A stretch of 5,306 bases of DNA from an uncultured Gammaproteobacteria bacterium (GTDB lineage Bacteria; Pseudomonadota; Gammaproteobacteria; SZUA-140). The translations under genes and the position numbers were made by a program. Below the pieces are notes generated by a model. The model worked only from the letters and a program-made list of their open reading frames with translations. It had not been told where the DNA came from and ran no database searches. Of the stretch, positions 1-5,306 are shown piece after piece. Location of the stretch: assembly GCA_945788675.1 (NCBI GenBank), contig CALZMY010000295.1, positions 1-5,306 on the forward strand. Direction: 5' to 3'. The first letter of the stretch is position 1, and each line of letters begins with the position of its first letter.

Positions 1-83
1 CTCTCCGTAGCAGTCAGCCATGCCAGTACGCTCACAGGTATCAGTAGCGACAGACCAATGATGATGCGCAGCGTCCGCTTCAT
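1..83 (-). CDS. tamB: TamB-like translocation/assembly protein, N-terminal fragment (runs off the left edge)
   Basis: Only the first 27 codons are present, starting at ATG 83-81. The peptide begins MKRTLRIII and continues as a hydrophobic stretch (about residues 6-23), a typical N-terminal inner-membrane anchor. The start overlaps the tamA stop in an ATGA junction, which suggests translational coupling; no strong Shine-Dalgarno sequence precedes it. In the TAM complex, TamB is a long periplasm-spanning protein anchored in the inner membrane that works with TamA in outer-membrane protein insertion and envelope homeostasis. The call rests mainly on the tamA neighbour, the coupling and the anchor. 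The diagnostic beta-rich body and C-terminal DUF490 domain lie outside the window, so another anchored protein cannot be fully excluded. Confidence 0.8.
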   Translation of the reverse strand, partial: MKRTLRIIIGLSLLIPVSVLAWLTATE

Positions 84-1819
84 AAGTCTGGCCCGATGTT
101 GATGTGGAGTCGCCAGGGACGGTCCTCACGGCTCACGGCTGTCGCCAGGTCGATACGTACCGGGCCTACCGGTGACTGCCAGCGCACACCAAAACCCGCA
201 CCTCGCTCCAGTTTCTCAGAGATGTCATCAATAGCATTACCGCCATCATAAAATATCGCAGCGCCCCATTTCCCATTGAGACGATGTTCAAATTCAATAC
301 TGCCGATCATCAGATGTTTACCGCCCACCACGTCGCCACTGCTATCCACCGGACCAAGTGACTGATAGGCATAGCCGCGCACGCTCTGAGTGCCACCGGC
401 AAAGAAACGCACCGAAGAGGGCAGCTGATGAAAATCATCAGTCCAGGTCCCCCCCAGTCTGCCACGGGCAATCACACGGTTACGGCGACCTAACGGGTTG
501 ATCGCCTTGATCCCTCCCTGAAGCTGGAAAAAATCAGTGTCGGAAACCAGCTTTTCGCTGGCACCACGTAACCCTATATCAAAGTGCACCCCATCGAGGG
601 TGAAGATAAAATCACGGCCCCAGGTACGACTCCAATTAACGCCAGGAATCAGCAGCGTAGAGGTACCGCGATCTTTAGCGACGATGAACTCCTCCTGCTG
701 ATAATTGAGCGAGACAGATTCACGCCAGGACCCACGGCTGCGGTTAAGACTGATCCCGACGGTGCGCACGGTGCTCTCACTGCTATCGGTTTCCTCATTG
801 ACCACACCAGCACTGTATACGATCTGGTCAGTACGAGGATTGAGTACCGGTACGCGGTAATAAGCACTGAGACTATAGCCGATCTCAGAGACTTCAGTTT
901 CAGTGTTAAAGCGATGGCCGCGACGGTTCAGGCGGGGAATTTCCCAGCCGAATTTAGCGCGGGCTCCGGTATCGGTGCCATAACCGAGTCCAAAACTGTA
1001 ACGATGGCGATTGCGCGGCGTGAGCATAACGGCAATGGGGATCTCATCACTATCAAGTTGCACTTCACCCGGTGAAACTTCAACGGTGCGGAAATAATCG
1101 CTGTCATTAAGGGCCTGCTGCAGATTGATCAGCTTATTGAGTGTATAAGGTGAACCTCTTGTGAAGGGAATATAACGTTGCAGGAGTTCCGGGTTGAGCA
1201 CATCCTGTACCAACAGCACTTCGCCAAAATGGTAACGTGCACCACCATCGTAATATAGCTGTATACGTGCCTCATAGGCATCAAGATCAATCTCTACCCG
1301 ATGTTCGGTAAAGCGCGCATTGAAATAGCCGCGCTCCGCTGCAAGCCTGGCCAGGCTCGCTTTGATATCTTCGTACTTGAGATGATTAAATACCTTTCCT
1401 TTTCCTAATGGCAGAGTTGTCATCAGTGAGCGAAACGCGGCGTCTTCACTGATCTCACCGCTTAATGAAAAATCGAATTGACTCACCAACAGAGGTGGAC
1501 CGGGGTCGATGGTATAGGCCGCCAGCCAGTCACCGGGCGACAATTGTGTTAATTCCGTCTTAATCAACGGACGATAATAGCCAAAGGGCTGCAACGCCTG
1601 GGAAATTTCCTGTACTGCTTTTTTGTGGAGACGGTGCAGACGGCCTTCACTCATCAACGCGTGATTTTTTTGTTGCTCAATGCTTAGAAACAGGCGGACA
1701 TTATCTTCCAGCAGTTTTTCGATGCCGCTGATCTGAACATTAACGTTATCCTGCGCAAAGAGAGTTGTGGAACACAAACAGGCCAGTAGCGCCAGCAGTA
1801 TTCGCTGCGTTTTATACAT
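80..1819 (-). CDS. tamA: TamA, Omp85-family outer-membrane translocation/assembly protein
   Basis: This 579-residue protein is close to the usual TamA length of about 580. Residues 1-22 form a signal peptide (KTQR, then a hydrophobic core ending LFA). Residues about 25-100, 112-190 and 192-270 fit three POTRA-type periplasmic domains. From about 271 (RHRYSFGLGYGTDTG) to the end, alternating beta-strand sequence fits a 16-stranded barrel. The Omp85 hallmark loop-6 motif is V-R-G-Y at 480-483, after FFAGGTQS. The C-terminus (VGPVRIDLA, ending in GPDL) matches the TamA/BamA last-strand pattern. Three POTRAs and a downstream tamB-like gene favour TamA over BamA, which has five POTRAs and is longer. 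The start is supported by AGGA at 1829-1826, six bases upstream. The role is to insert selected outer-membrane proteins together with TamB. An LLAC tetrapeptide at 11-14 resembles a weak lipobox but is probably just part of the signal core. Confidence 0.95.
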   Translation of the reverse strand: MYKTQRILLALLACLCSTTLFAQDNVNVQISGIEKLLEDNVRLFLSIEQQKNHALMSEGRLHRLHKKAVQEISQALQPFGYYRPLIKTELTQLSPGDWLAAYTIDPGPPLLVSQFDFSLSGEISEDAAFRSLMTTLPLGKGKVFNHLKYEDIKASLARLAAERGYFNARFTEHRVEIDLDAYEARIQLYYDGGARYHFGEVLLVQDVLNPELLQRYIPFTRGSPYTLNKLINLQQALNDSDYFRTVEVSPGEVQLDSDEIPIAVMLTPRNRHRYSFGLGYGTDTGARAKFGWEIPRLNRRGHRFNTETEVSEIGYSLSAYYRVPVLNPRTDQIVYSAGVVNEETDSSESTVRTVGISLNRSRGSWRESVSLNYQQEEFIVAKDRGTSTLLIPGVNWSRTWGRDFIFTLDGVHFDIGLRGASEKLVSDTDFFQLQGGIKAINPLGRRNRVIARGRLGGTWTDDFHQLPSSVRFFAGGTQSVRGYAYQSLGPVDSSGDVVGGKHLMIGSIEFEHRLNGKWGAAIFYDGGNAIDDISEKLERGAGFGVRWQSPVGPVRIDLATAVSREDRPWRLHINIGPDL

Positions 1820-1985
1820 CCAGATTCCTAACTTATAAAGTCACTTTACTAATACTAATGGCTTGTTACTGTTATAAGTATTGTAATCTCTAAACGAAGC
1901 ATTGAGTGCATTTTTTACATTTATAAAAACACCTTAAGTCCAGGGACATTATAACCTTCGCCAGCCTAAAGCCTCTGATAAGCTA
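1820..1985 (-). promoter_or_regulatory. AT-rich spacer upstream of tamA, probable promoter/leader region
   Basis: This is the longest non-coding stretch in the window and is markedly AT-rich, as expected for a promoter region driving tamA on the minus strand. A perfect -10 hexamer TATAAT lies at 1953-1948 on the minus strand, but no good TTGACA-like box sits 16-18 bases upstream of it. Closer candidates, TATAAA near 1924-1919 and TACAAT near 1887-1882, also lack a convincing -35 box. The promoter is therefore not resolved. I see no intrinsic terminator for the gene ending at 1986, so read-through into tamA is possible. The tamA Shine-Dalgarno AGGA is at 1829-1826. Confidence 0.4.
1831..1879. 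repeat. 8-bp inverted repeat in the tamA leader
   Basis: ACTTATAA at 1831-1838 is perfectly complementary in inverted orientation to TTATAAGT at 1872-1879, with 33 bases between. The tamA-proximal arm ends two bases before the tamA Shine-Dalgarno sequence (1829-1826). If transcribed, the arms could pair and influence ribosome access; as DNA they could be a two-site operator. Both arms are AT-rich, so chance is a real alternative. Confidence 0.3.
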
Positions 1986-3293
1986 TTAAAGACTCACATT
2001 ATTTCCAGAATCAAATGACTGATACAATGCTGCAATAATTGCTCCTGGGTCTGTATCCTCGCTGAAGGTCACACAGGCGTAACTATCATCGCCTATCTGA
2101 AACTGGACATTCCCTTTACCCTGACGATCGATGCGAACACTTTTATCTTTGAGGCCAGATGGCTTACCTTTTTTTCCACCGACCAGACTCTTCGCTCCAT
2201 CATCGTACATCGCTTCAACATCTAATTTGCTGATTAAAACAGCCAACATCTTACGCTGGCCTTTACTCCCTTTAACCAGACCTCGCCCACCTGACCCAGC
2301 ATCGTCTTCCACTTCCTTTTCTGCTTTTGGGCATTTGCTTGTATTATGACTCTTTGCACCACAGATTTTACATTTCAGCTGCACGGTCTTCCCAACAGCT
2401 CGCTGCACTGGGGAGCATGCCGGGCAACCACATCCTTTACCATGCGATGAGCTTTCCGCCTTCATCTGTAAGGCCCTGGCACCCATCACATCCGCCTCCT
2501 TCTCCAGCGCAACATCATCGTTAATATTGACGTTATCTTTCATTTGCATAGTTGGCCTTACCCGCCCCTGCTTCTGCTGCGCTACATGCCACGCCTCGTG
2601 TGGCAAATGCTTCTCCTGACCTGAAGCGATATGAATATCCGTGCCCTGCGCATAGGCGTGAGCATTTAATTGAGCAGGTCTATCCGAGTTGTAGTGCACT
2701 TTGACATCATCCATCGCATAGCCCGACATCTGTTCGATGCCCGCTTTGAGATTATCGGGCAGGCCGGTGTTGTTGGCACTGGCAACTGGCTTCTGCTGAA
2801 TCGATTCTGCGCTGAATTTTCCCTGCAACAACTCTTCATCTTCTTCTACTCGCTGTACAGCTTCGAATTTTCCTTGCAACAGCTCTTCTTCCTCTTCCAC
2901 CCGCTGCGTCGTTTCGAACTTGCCTTGTAGCAACTCCTCTTCCTCTTCTACTCGCTGTGCCGTCTCGAATTTACCTTGCAGCAACTCCTCTTCATCTTCT
3001 ACCCGTTGCACCGTCTCGAACTTGCCCTGCATTAATTCTTCATCTTCTGGCATCGCTCGCTGCAAAACGCTAGAGGCTGCCTTCATCTGTAGCTCATCTT
3101 CACTCGCCGCCTGCCGTTGAGCCATCTGCTTTGCGCTGGTATTGATCGCTTTTATTAATTTACGCTGGGTGATGGCCGAAGAACGATTATCGATGAGCTG
3201 TAACGAAGACGCATGATCATGCTGTCGTTTCAAACCATTATTCGCACCCCATGCTCTGGAATTATTTACCATTTTATCAACATAAGATTTCAT
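1986..3293 (-). CDS. DUF4157 putative zinc metallopeptidase protein with acidic tandem repeats and CCHC zinc knuckle (candidate effector)
   Basis: The protein has 435 residues, with no signal peptide and no membrane segment. Residues 31-53 (LQLIDNR...ITQRKL) match the N-terminal signature I know from many DUF4157 proteins. Residues 83-160 are five 17-residue units centred on EELLQGKF. Residues about 178-275 are the DUF4157 domain: zincin motif HEAWH at 232-236, with a downstream ALEKEAD (262-268) where E264 or E266 could be the third zinc ligand. A cysteine cluster CGCPAC (288-293) is followed by a classical CCHC knuckle, C308-x2-C311-x4-H316-x4-C321. Residues 330-435 begin Gly/Lys-rich and end in a small, probably folded domain that I do not recognise. 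Family knowledge links DUF4157 to polymorphic toxins and eCIS cargo. That this is an effector, with 330-435 as a possible payload, is inference. The start is supported by AAGGAG seven bases upstream. It follows the channel gene by 35 bases. Confidence 0.85.
   Translation of the reverse strand: MKSYVDKMVNNSRAWGANNGLKRQHDHASSLQLIDNRSSAITQRKLIKAINTSAKQMAQRQAASEDELQMKAASSVLQRAMPEDEELMQGKFETVQRVEDEEELLQGKFETAQRVEEEEELLQGKFETTQRVEEEEELLQGKFEAVQRVEEDEELLQGKFSAESIQQKPVASANNTGLPDNLKAGIEQMSGYAMDDVKVHYNSDRPAQLNAHAYAQGTDIHIASGQEKHLPHEAWHVAQQKQGRVRPTMQMKDNVNINDDVALEKEADVMGARALQMKAESSSHGKGCGCPACSPVQRAVGKTVQLKCKICGAKSHNTSKCPKAEKEVEDDAGSGGRGLVKGSKGQRKMLAVLISKLDVEAMYDDGAKSLVGGKKGKPSGLKDKSVRIDRQGKGNVQFQIGDDSYACVTFSEDTDPGAIIAALYQSFDSGNNVSL
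2814..3047 (-). repeat. Five-copy 51-bp in-frame tandem repeat (17-residue EELLQGKF units)
   Basis: Within the DUF4157 gene, Q-G-K-F recurs at residues 89, 106, 123, 140 and 157, exactly 17 residues (51 bases) apart. Between copies runs E-(T/A)-x-Q-R-V followed by five acidic residues, usually glutamate, and two leucines. The first unit is slightly divergent (ELM in place of ELL) and the last runs into SAES. Copies differ at the DNA level mostly at third codon positions: for example Q-G-K-F is written with CAG or CAA, AAA or AAG, TTT-complement choices varying between units, while the peptide stays nearly constant. This points to a protein-level repeat rather than a regulatory or CRISPR-like one. 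Confidence 0.95.
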
Positions 3294-3300
3294 AACGAGA

Positions 3301-3306
3301 CTCCTT
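3301..3306 (-). promoter_or_regulatory. Shine-Dalgarno site of the DUF4157 gene
   Basis: AAGGAG on the minus strand lies seven bases before ATG 3293-3291. It is the strongest ribosome-binding site in the window and fixes this start. It also implies good expression independent of translational coupling to the channel gene upstream. Confidence 0.8.
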
Positions 3307-3328
3307 TAGCGGCACCATACAACATCGC

Positions 3329-4474
3329 TCACAACACCAGCAACGTAATCAAAATCAAAGACCCCAGCACCACTGGCCAATAGGCTACCTTGGGGATAAT
3401 ATTGTCATTGTATAAAATAATCTTAGCCCAACCCTGCGCTTTAATGGAAAATAGATACGTATTTGCAGTAGCGACAACAAGCAACCCATACATCAAGATA
3501 TAAAAATACTCTATATAGACAATGCTTGCACCCGCAAACTGCTCTCTAAGCTGGATATGCGCCAACATCACCACAAAGAACAGAGCTGAACTCGCCCCAA
3601 TAAAACCAGAGGTATTAAAGCCAAGTTTGCTTGATAGCGCTTCGTTGGAGCTTACCGTTAACAGTGCAGCAAATAACAATGTCGCAACAAGAAAAAGCGG
3701 CAGTAGGTAGACGATAAATGCATTTTCGAACTTCCGTTTAACCACAAAATTATAGTGAAGCTCTGGAAACCCCTCCTGACCGATGTAATCAGCTATCCCG
3801 AAGTCAGTATCGTAACTTGAAAATTTATAGTCAAAATAAGTATTTGCACGCGTCCATGTACCGAGGACGATGTTTTCTTCAATGCCGAAGATATCTGACA
3901 GTCCAGTGGCTTTGTAAGCCTCGTAATCTGGAACAAGCACAGTATTGCGGGAAAACTCTTTTGGCCACATACGCACCCATACTGTTTTATGATCAAAAGG
4001 ATAATGCGAATAATCAAACGGTTGTTTCAGGGTCGCCTCAAAATACCAGCCGATGACCTCTTCATCGCCATTGCGAACACGATAGACTTCACGTGGTTCA
4101 ATATCACTACCAGAATTAACCTGCTCAGGAAGGATAAAGCCAATCTCAGTTTTTCCAGGCTTGACGGCATCATGCACACCATCTCGATATCGCTGCCAGA
4201 TATACCCCGTTAGATTAACTTCGCTTGAATTAAAGAATTGCAAAGACTGGATAAAAATTCCGGTTTTAACCTTGATCGTCTTTTCCGCATCAGGCATGGA
4301 ATCATACAGCCGATCTTCCCAGTGATTTTTTAGATAATCATTTGCAGCCTGCTCACTCACTAGCTGGGTAGGCTCGACTTCATACTGGTTCATCTTCATC
4401 CACAGGTTAACCAGAATAATAACCAGAATTGTTGATACAACTGCAGATATCAACCACCAGTACGTTTGCTTCAT
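3329..4474 (-). CDS. Putative prokaryotic pentameric ligand-gated ion channel (Cys-loop receptor family)
   Basis: The protein has 381 residues, and its layout matches the pentameric ligand-gated channel family. Residues 5-25 are a hydrophobic N-terminal segment. Residues about 65-250 look like the beta-sandwich ligand-binding domain: VKTGIFIQSLQFF...GYIWQRYRDG at 69-99 resembles the early strands. Y-P-F-D at 158-161 is the family's conserved F/Y-P-F-D of the Cys-loop region, here without cysteines, as is usual in bacteria. After LHYNFVVKRKFENAF come four membrane segments: M1 about 252-274 with the conserved proline P259, M2 about 290-307 (pore-lining by analogy), M3 about 321-344 and M4 about 364-381. 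Such proteins assemble as inner-membrane pentamers that open on binding a ligand; ligand and ion selectivity cannot be read here. Start support: AAGGA nine bases upstream. The family is uncommon in bacteria. The N-terminal segment has no clear signal-peptidase site and may stay as an anchor. Confidence 0.8.
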   Translation of the reverse strand: MKQTYWWLISAVVSTILVIILVNLWMKMNQYEVEPTQLVSEQAANDYLKNHWEDRLYDSMPDAEKTIKVKTGIFIQSLQFFNSSEVNLTGYIWQRYRDGVHDAVKPGKTEIGFILPEQVNSGSDIEPREVYRVRNGDEEVIGWYFEATLKQPFDYSHYPFDHKTVWVRMWPKEFSRNTVLVPDYEAYKATGLSDIFGIEENIVLGTWTRANTYFDYKFSSYDTDFGIADYIGQEGFPELHYNFVVKRKFENAFIVYLLPLFLVATLLFAALLTVSSNEALSSKLGFNTSGFIGASSALFFVVMLAHIQLREQFAGASIVYIEYFYILMYGLLVVATANTYLFSIKAQGWAKIILYNDNIIPKVAYWPVVLGSLILITLLVL

Positions 4475-4483
4475 TAAAGAATT

Positions 4484-4502
4484 TCCTTTCCTGTTAAACA
4501 GG
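4484..4502. promoter_or_regulatory. Shine-Dalgarno of the channel gene next to a 13-base palindrome
   Basis: On the minus strand AAGGA at 4488-4484 lies nine bases before ATG 4474-4472. Directly upstream, CCTGTT-A-AACAGG at 4490-4502 is a perfect 6-bp inverted repeat around one base. It could be an operator half-site pair or a short hairpin (4-bp stem, 5-base loop) beside the ribosome-binding site. It is too weak and lacks a T-run, so it is not a terminator. Confidence 0.45.
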
Positions 4503-4516
4503 GATATTTAGTCATA

Positions 4517-5122
4517 CTACTCTCGGTACATAAAAATGGTGAAATCATCCACCAGATAATCGTTGATTAACGCCACTCGCGGTGAAAGTGACTTGCAAAA
4601 GGTAAATATTTCCTCTACATCATGGCCCACTAACAGCGGATGTTCTGGAAATGTTGAGACATCTAGCATATTAAACGCCAACGCACATTCCGCGGATGCG
4701 TACATTTTAGCGATGGCTTCTTTATAAAAAACAGCATTTTCACAACGATAACCGAGTGCTCCAGAGGCGATGACATAATCAACCTTTGGCAATTCAGCGA
4801 CGCTGAAATCGGTTTGATAAAAGGAGGTGTTGGGCAGATGACCGTAGCGTTCACTCGCTTCGACAATAAACTCTGGCATCTGATCAACCCCGACATAACT
4901 AATCTCGGAAAAACGAGCATCCAGAAAAATTTTTAAATCGCCTCGGCCACAGCCGAGGTCAAGTATTGAACAGCCGCTCAGATCGGCTATCTGGGCAATC
5001 ACTTCAAATCTTTTTAACTGGCTTTTCCCTTCTTTCCAGCCGAGTGATTTTACCGATCCACTAAATTCCTCAATACGGTGACGGTGGTAATGGATGATAG
5101 TGGCTTTCTCAATCAGTTCCAT
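4517..5122 (-). CDS. Class I SAM-dependent methyltransferase, substrate unknown
   Basis: The protein has 201 residues in one Rossmann-like domain. Motif I is ILDLGCGRGDL at 53-63, the glycine-rich SAM loop. The acidic end of strand 2 is YVGVD with D80, expected to contact the ribose hydroxyls. YQTDF at 102-106 fits the adenine-contacting loop, and VDYVIASGAL at 114-123 fits motif IV/strand 4. The final residues (DYLVDDFTIFMYR) fit the closing strands of the fold. There is no signal peptide, so it acts in the cytoplasm. I do not recognise the subfamily; small-molecule, protein and nucleic-acid substrates all remain possible. The ATG is the only usable start: in-frame codons upstream hold no ATG, GTG or TTG before a TAA, and the nearest AAGGA is about 18 bases away, too far to be ideal, so initiation may be weak. 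The channel gene follows after 42 bases. Confidence 0.88.
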   Translation of the reverse strand: MELIEKATIIHYHRHRIEEFSGSVKSLGWKEGKSQLKRFEVIAQIADLSGCSILDLGCGRGDLKIFLDARFSEISYVGVDQMPEFIVEASERYGHLPNTSFYQTDFSVAELPKVDYVIASGALGYRCENAVFYKEAIAKMYASAECALAFNMLDVSTFPEHPLLVGHDVEEIFTFCKSLSPRVALINDYLVDDFTIFMYRE

Positions 5123-5172
5123 TTCTATAAGACACGCTTTTCCTTGTTATATGTTCAACAGATTTCATGCCA

Positions 5173-5306
5173 CTATGGGTTCCAGATATTATAATCAGCA
5201 TTGAAAGCTGCTCTGCTCACAAGGTTATACCTTAGCGGCTTAGGCTCTCCTTCGAGGTGGCCACGATGTGCATCGCCAATTTTCCACACACCGCTTTCAT
5301 TGGCCC
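5173..5306 (-). CDS. C-terminal fragment of an unidentified protein (5' end beyond the right edge)
   Basis: An open frame enters from the right edge and runs 43 codons to TAG at 5175-5173. The peptide contains VWKIGDAHRGHLEGEPKP and ends in DYNIWNP. Of the three minus-strand frames, it is the one that stays open to a point just 50 bases before the methyltransferase start, and its composition (W, H, G, N, Y, F) looks like folded protein rather than chance. The DAHRGH stretch, with two histidines three residues apart, is reminiscent of nuclease-type motifs in some bacterial toxins, but the fragment is too short to assign a family. Given the DUF4157 gene in the same block, a second effector's C-terminus is possible. 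That is inference only. Confidence 0.55.
   Translation of the reverse strand, partial: ANESGVWKIGDAHRGHLEGEPKPLRYNLVSRAAFNADYNIWNP

Noticed and set aside
584..1075. 163-codon open frame on the plus strand
   Set aside because: It lies entirely antisense to tamA, which has clear Omp85 motifs and a good ribosome-binding site; the translation resembles no folded protein.
1778..1789. LLAC lipobox in the TamA signal peptide
   Set aside because: The hydrophobic core before the cysteine is short, and TamA proteins use an ordinary signal peptide; the later LFA site fits better.
1963..1974. AGCCTAAAGCCT as a terminator stem after the DUF4157 gene
   Set aside because: It is a direct repeat of AGCCT, not an inverted one, and no T-run follows a stem.
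2814..3047. CRISPR-like regular 51-base spacing
   Set aside because: Units are contiguous with no unique spacers, stay in frame and encode a conserved peptide.
2920..3120. Serine-rich plus-strand open frame (PCSNSSSSS...)
   Set aside because: It is the antisense reading of the GAG/GAA-rich acidic repeats of the DUF4157 gene, where TCT/TCC runs give serine.
5188..5193. TATAAT on the minus strand upstream of the methyltransferase
   Set aside because: It falls within codons of the upstream fragment (D-Y-N-I) and has no matching -35 box at 16-18 bases, so it is not safe to call a promoter.

Overview
The window looks like chromosomal DNA of a Gram-negative bacterium, most likely a gammaproteobacterium. 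It carries a TamA outer-membrane assembly protein whose stop codon overlaps the start of a TamB-like inner-membrane partner, an arrangement known mainly from Proteobacteria. Genus cannot be read from the sequence. All six supported coding regions lie on the minus strand, so transcription runs from high to low coordinates.

Reading in the direction of transcription: (i) 5306-5173 is the last 43 codons of an unidentified protein that enters from outside the window. (ii) 5122-4517 is a class I SAM-dependent methyltransferase. (iii) 4474-3329 is a membrane protein with the hallmarks of a prokaryotic pentameric ligand-gated ion channel. (iv) 3293-1986 is a DUF4157 protein with an HEAWH zincin motif, five 17-residue acidic repeats, a cysteine cluster, a CCHC zinc knuckle and an unrecognised C-terminal region. 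Genes (i) to (iv) are separated by only 50, 42 and 35 bases with no convincing terminator, so they could form one operon. DUF4157 proteins are known as polymorphic-toxin and extracellular contractile injection system (eCIS) cargo. No injection machinery, toxin family or immunity gene is visible here, so an effector role is inference.

A 166-base AT-rich spacer (1985-1820) then separates this cluster from (v) tamA at 1819-80 and (vi) the first 27 codons of a tamB-like gene at 83-1. TamA and TamB together insert selected outer-membrane proteins and take part in envelope homeostasis. The tam genes look like conserved core genome, and sampled tamA lines look more GC-rich than sampled lines of the channel gene. 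The upstream cluster therefore looks like an accessory block next to the core tam locus.

The most interesting part is the methyltransferase - ligand-gated channel - DUF4157 cluster. The pairing of a neurotransmitter-receptor-type channel with a repeat-bearing zincin/zinc-knuckle effector candidate is unusual as far as I know. No stretch longer than 300 bases lacks a gene.
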